From Marivita sp046592965 (GTDB taxonomy: Bacteria > Pseudomonadota > Alphaproteobacteria > Rhodobacterales > Rhodobacteraceae): DNA of 64,000 bases. Each line of letters starts with the position of its first letter. The first letter of the stretch is position 1. Location: positions 1 to 64,000 of the forward strand of contig NZ_JBISBV010000004.1 of the NCBI RefSeq assembly GCF_046592965.1. The letters run 5' to 3'. Made by a program: the position numbers and the translations under genes. The notes beneath the pieces are model-generated. The model was not told the origin of the DNA. It saw only the letters and a list, made by a program, of their open reading frames with translations, and made no database searches. Shown here piece by piece: positions 61,568 through 64,000 of this stretch.

Positions 61568-63052
61568 CTACAGAAATGCGGTCTCTTCAAAGCTGCGCAA
61601 TTTCCGGCTGTGGATGCGTTCGAGCGGCATTTCACGCAGGTTTTCCATTGCCCGGATGCCGATCATCAGGTGGCGTGCCACCTGCTTTGTGTAAAAGTCC
61701 GACGCCATTCCGGGCAGCTTCAACTCGCCTTGCAGCGGCTTGTCGCTGACACAGAGCAACGTTCCATAAGGGACTCGAAACCGAAAGCCGTTGGCGGCAA
61801 TGGTGGCGCTTTCCATATCCAGAGCGATCGCACGCGATTGCGACAGGCGCTGGACCGGCCCGCGCTGGTCGCGCAATTCCCAGTTGCGATTGTCAACACT
61901 GGCCACCGTACCAGTCCGCATGATGCGTTTGAGATCGTAGCCCTGCAATTGCGTTTCCTGCGCGACCGCCTGTTCCAGCGCGATCTGGATTTCGGCCAGC
62001 GCAGGCACCGGCACCCAGACCGGCAGATCATCGTCAAGCACCCGGTCCTCGCGCAGATAGGCGTGCGCGAGCACGAAATCGCCAAGGCTTTGCGAATTGC
62101 GCAACCCGGCGCAATGGCCCACCATCAGCCAGGCATGCGGGCGCAGCACCGCGATATGATCGGTGGCGGTTTTGGCATTCGACGGCCCGACGCCGATATT
62201 GACCAGCGTGATCCCCGCACCGCGTGCGCGTTTGAGGTGGTAAGTCGGCATCTGCGGCATCTTCATCGTCGAAAAGATCGGCGAGTCGGGCTCGGTGATT
62301 TCGACGTTGTCGGTGCTGACGAAACTCGTGTAGCCGCTGTCGGGATCGGCAAGTTGCGCGCGCGCATAGGCTTCGAATTCCGCGACATAGAATTGGTAGT
62401 TGGTGAACAGCACGTAATTCTGAAAATGCACCGGATCGGTCGCGGTGTAATGCGCCAGGCGGGCGAGCGAATAATCCACCCGTTGCGCGGTGAACGGGGC
62501 CAGAGGCTCTTCTCCGTCCGGGCCGATCTTGTAGACGCCGTTGACGATATCATCGTTTGTCGTGCTCAGATCGGGAACGTCGAACACGTCGCGCAGCGTA
62601 AATTCTGCCGCGCCCTCCTGCGGAACCGTGATCGACTGCTCGTTTGCAACGGCGAAATGCACCGGCATCGGTGTCTCTGACACGCGCACCTCGACCGGAA
62701 CGCTGTGATTGTCGATCAGCAATCCGATCTGCTGCTCGAGATATTTGGCGAAAAGATCGGGGCGCGTGATGGTCGCCGTATGGGTGCCGGGGTGGGACAC
62801 ATGACCAAAGCTCAGACGACTGTCGATCTTGGCGAAACTCGTCGTTGTGATCCTGATTTCTGGATAAAACGCGCGGTAACGCACACCTGGATGGCCATCC
62901 TCCATCGCTGTCTGAAACGCCTTGCACAGAAAATCCGATGCCAGATCGTACAATTCGCGCAGTCGTGACACCGCCGCCTTGGCGTTGTCGAATTGCTCGG
63001 GCGCCGGGGTTTCGGGGCTGAGGATGTCCAGGGTGATCGACCGGTCCTGCAT
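61568..63052 (-). CDS. amn: AMP nucleosidase
   Basis: 494 aa from ATG 63052, with AAGGGG 6-7 bases upstream. A family-specific N-terminal domain (about 1-170) precedes a nucleoside phosphorylase-like catalytic domain with VNIGVGPSNAKTATDHIAVLRP, VGHCAGLRNSQSLGD and ALDMESATIAANGFR. It splits AMP into adenine and ribose 5-phosphate, helping to control the adenylate pool. Divergent from the topoisomerase gene across 141 bases. Confidence 0.94.
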   Translation of the reverse strand: MQDRSITLDILSPETPAPEQFDNAKAAVSRLRELYDLASDFLCKAFQTAMEDGHPGVRYRAFYPEIRITTTSFAKIDSRLSFGHVSHPGTHTATITRPDLFAKYLEQQIGLLIDNHSVPVEVRVSETPMPVHFAVANEQSITVPQEGAAEFTLRDVFDVPDLSTTNDDIVNGVYKIGPDGEEPLAPFTAQRVDYSLARLAHYTATDPVHFQNYVLFTNYQFYVAEFEAYARAQLADPDSGYTSFVSTDNVEITEPDSPIFSTMKMPQMPTYHLKRARGAGITLVNIGVGPSNAKTATDHIAVLRPHAWLMVGHCAGLRNSQSLGDFVLAHAYLREDRVLDDDLPVWVPVPALAEIQIALEQAVAQETQLQGYDLKRIMRTGTVASVDNRNWELRDQRGPVQRLSQSRAIALDMESATIAANGFRFRVPYGTLLCVSDKPLQGELKLPGMASDFYTKQVARHLMIGIRAMENLREMPLERIHSRKLRSFEETAFL

Positions 63053-63193
63053 GTGCGCCCCTTTTTTAGTGTCTGGCTTGGCCGGCAAAGTGACAGCATC
63101 CAGCACGGGGATCAAGCTGATCCGGTCACGCGACACCCCGTCGCTCGGTCAGTGCCACGGGAACCGGCACTGCGACGGCGGCGTTCGTGCTCT

Positions 63194-64000
63194 ATGTCCG
63201 ACGCGCCAAAGCTCACCTATTATCCGGACGACCGCCCCGGAATTCGCCGTCAGCGCCGCGGACGGGGATTTTCCTATCTTATGCCTGATGGTACGCGCAT
63301 CAACGACGCCGGTGAGCGCAAGCGGCTCTCGGCACTTGCGGTGCCGCCGGCATGGGAAGATGTCTGGATCTGCCCCATTCCAAAGGGTCACTTGCAAGCC
63401 ACCGGGCGCGACGTCAAGACCCGCAAGCAATACCAGTATCATCCCGACTGGACAGCCTTCCGCGCAATCCGGAAGTTCGATCATCTGGTCGAATTCGGCG
63501 ATGCGCTGCCACGCCTGCGCCGCCGTATCCTCAGCGATTTGCGTGACAATGATGTCGGCGAGCGAAGCTTTGCGATCGCTGCGGTGCTGGCGTTGATCGA
63601 CCGCGCCGGGCTCAGGATCGGAACGCAGGACTACGCACGCGCGAACAAGACATATGGTGCCACGACACTCCGCTCGCGACACCTTGATCTAGACGGTAAC
63701 ACCTTGCGCCTGCGGTATCGCGGCAAGGGCGGCAAGCTGGTCAAGAAAACGCTGCGCGACCAGACCCTCAATCGCGTACTTACCCAACTTGACGACCTTC
63801 CCGGTCCGGAATTGATTGGGTGGACGGACGAGGACGGATCACCGCGCAGCATCAGCTCGGCCGAGATCAACAGCTTTCTCGTTGAATATCTCGACAACAC
63901 CTCCCTGACCGCCAAGACCTTTCGCACCTGGAACGGCTCGGTCGCCGCGTTGGATGCCGTGATGAAAGACGAGGAGGCGACCATCAAATCAGTGTCCGAA
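63194..64000 (+). CDS. DNA topoisomerase IB (eukaryotic type), 5' part
   Basis: The first 269 codons, cut by the window edge with the frame still open. It starts MSDAPKLTYYPDDRPGI, followed by the N-terminal bacterial TopIB fold with QATGRDVKTRKQYQYH. The catalytic core opens with ALIDRAGLRIGTQDYA (active-site arginine) and RYRGKGGK (active-site lysine). The catalytic tyrosine lies beyond the window. It relaxes supercoils through a 3'-phosphotyrosine link. No strong ribosome binding site is seen at ATG 63194. Confidence 0.9.
   Translation, partial: MSDAPKLTYYPDDRPGIRRQRRGRGFSYLMPDGTRINDAGERKRLSALAVPPAWEDVWICPIPKGHLQATGRDVKTRKQYQYHPDWTAFRAIRKFDHLVEFGDALPRLRRRILSDLRDNDVGERSFAIAAVLALIDRAGLRIGTQDYARANKTYGATTLRSRHLDLDGNTLRLRYRGKGGKLVKKTLRDQTLNRVLTQLDDLPGPELIGWTDEDGSPRSISSAEINSFLVEYLDNTSLTAKTFRTWNGSVAALDAVMKDEEATIKSVSE

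Overview
The window looks like a chromosome segment of an alphaproteobacterium, most likely Rhodobacteraceae (Roseobacter/Rhodobacter group). Supporting signs are the high GC content by eye, an FnrL-type regulator beside hemN, a cbb3 oxidase locus with Usp and ccoGHIS, a membrane-anchored CycM cytochrome, the rpmH-rnpA-yidD order, a TIGR02300 (FYDLN) protein, and a recurring family-type intergenic hairpin repeat. All assignments come from reading motifs, lengths and gene order; no database search was run.

Layout. 1-4,160 is a variable edge: the probable terminal repeats of an IS21-like element, a single-polypeptide MmeI-like restriction-modification enzyme, and tRNA-Arg(ACG). 4,228-7,794 is a three-gene minus-strand unit (TVP38-type membrane protein, flavin disulfide reductase, sensor kinase). 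8,181-8,971 holds rpmH, rnpA and yidD; yidC does not follow, an aldehyde dehydrogenase does. 10,473-13,611 carries argF, argD and truA. 13,668-20,094 carries ycjX, a GNAT acetyltransferase and a ycjF-like gene with overlapping ends, then a large DUF2339 membrane protein and a VIT-family protein. 20,354-25,829 carries ileS, DUF3253, a methylguanine-DNA methyltransferase, a small membrane protein, pheA and cycM. 26,017-31,841 is a yejABEF-type peptide importer. hemN and fnrL diverge across an FNR box (31,838-33,999).

34,003-40,649 is the most interesting block: eight minus-strand genes in one probable transcription unit. They encode a 65-aa membrane protein, two XpaC-like paralogues with a 29-aa membrane peptide between them, a TelA-like protein, a DUF2927 lipoprotein, an SPFH/virion-core-like protein with a GYF domain, and a double zinc-ribbon membrane protein. 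No function is established; I propose a membrane-associated stress or envelope system. 40,703-47,779 holds RNA-modification genes (rluB-like, tadA, rluE-like), hemF, an SDR with a broken active site, an rsmC-like methyltransferase, clpS and a SPOR-tailed D-Ala-D-Ala carboxypeptidase.

47,783-57,969 is the cbb3 oxidase region. ccoNOQP and ccoGHIS are separated by a LysR regulator and a divergent 44-aa gene. FNR boxes stand before ccoG and, as a pair, between ccoN and a divergent Usp gene. With hemN/fnrL, hemF and cycM this gives a coherent low-oxygen respiration and haem theme. 57,991-64,000 holds a GntR regulator with a probable operator, a YgjP-like peptidase, a TIGR02300 protein, tRNA-Ala(GGC), a flavoprotein with a small overlapping gene, HU, AMP nucleosidase and the start of a eukaryotic-type topoisomerase IB cut by the window edge.
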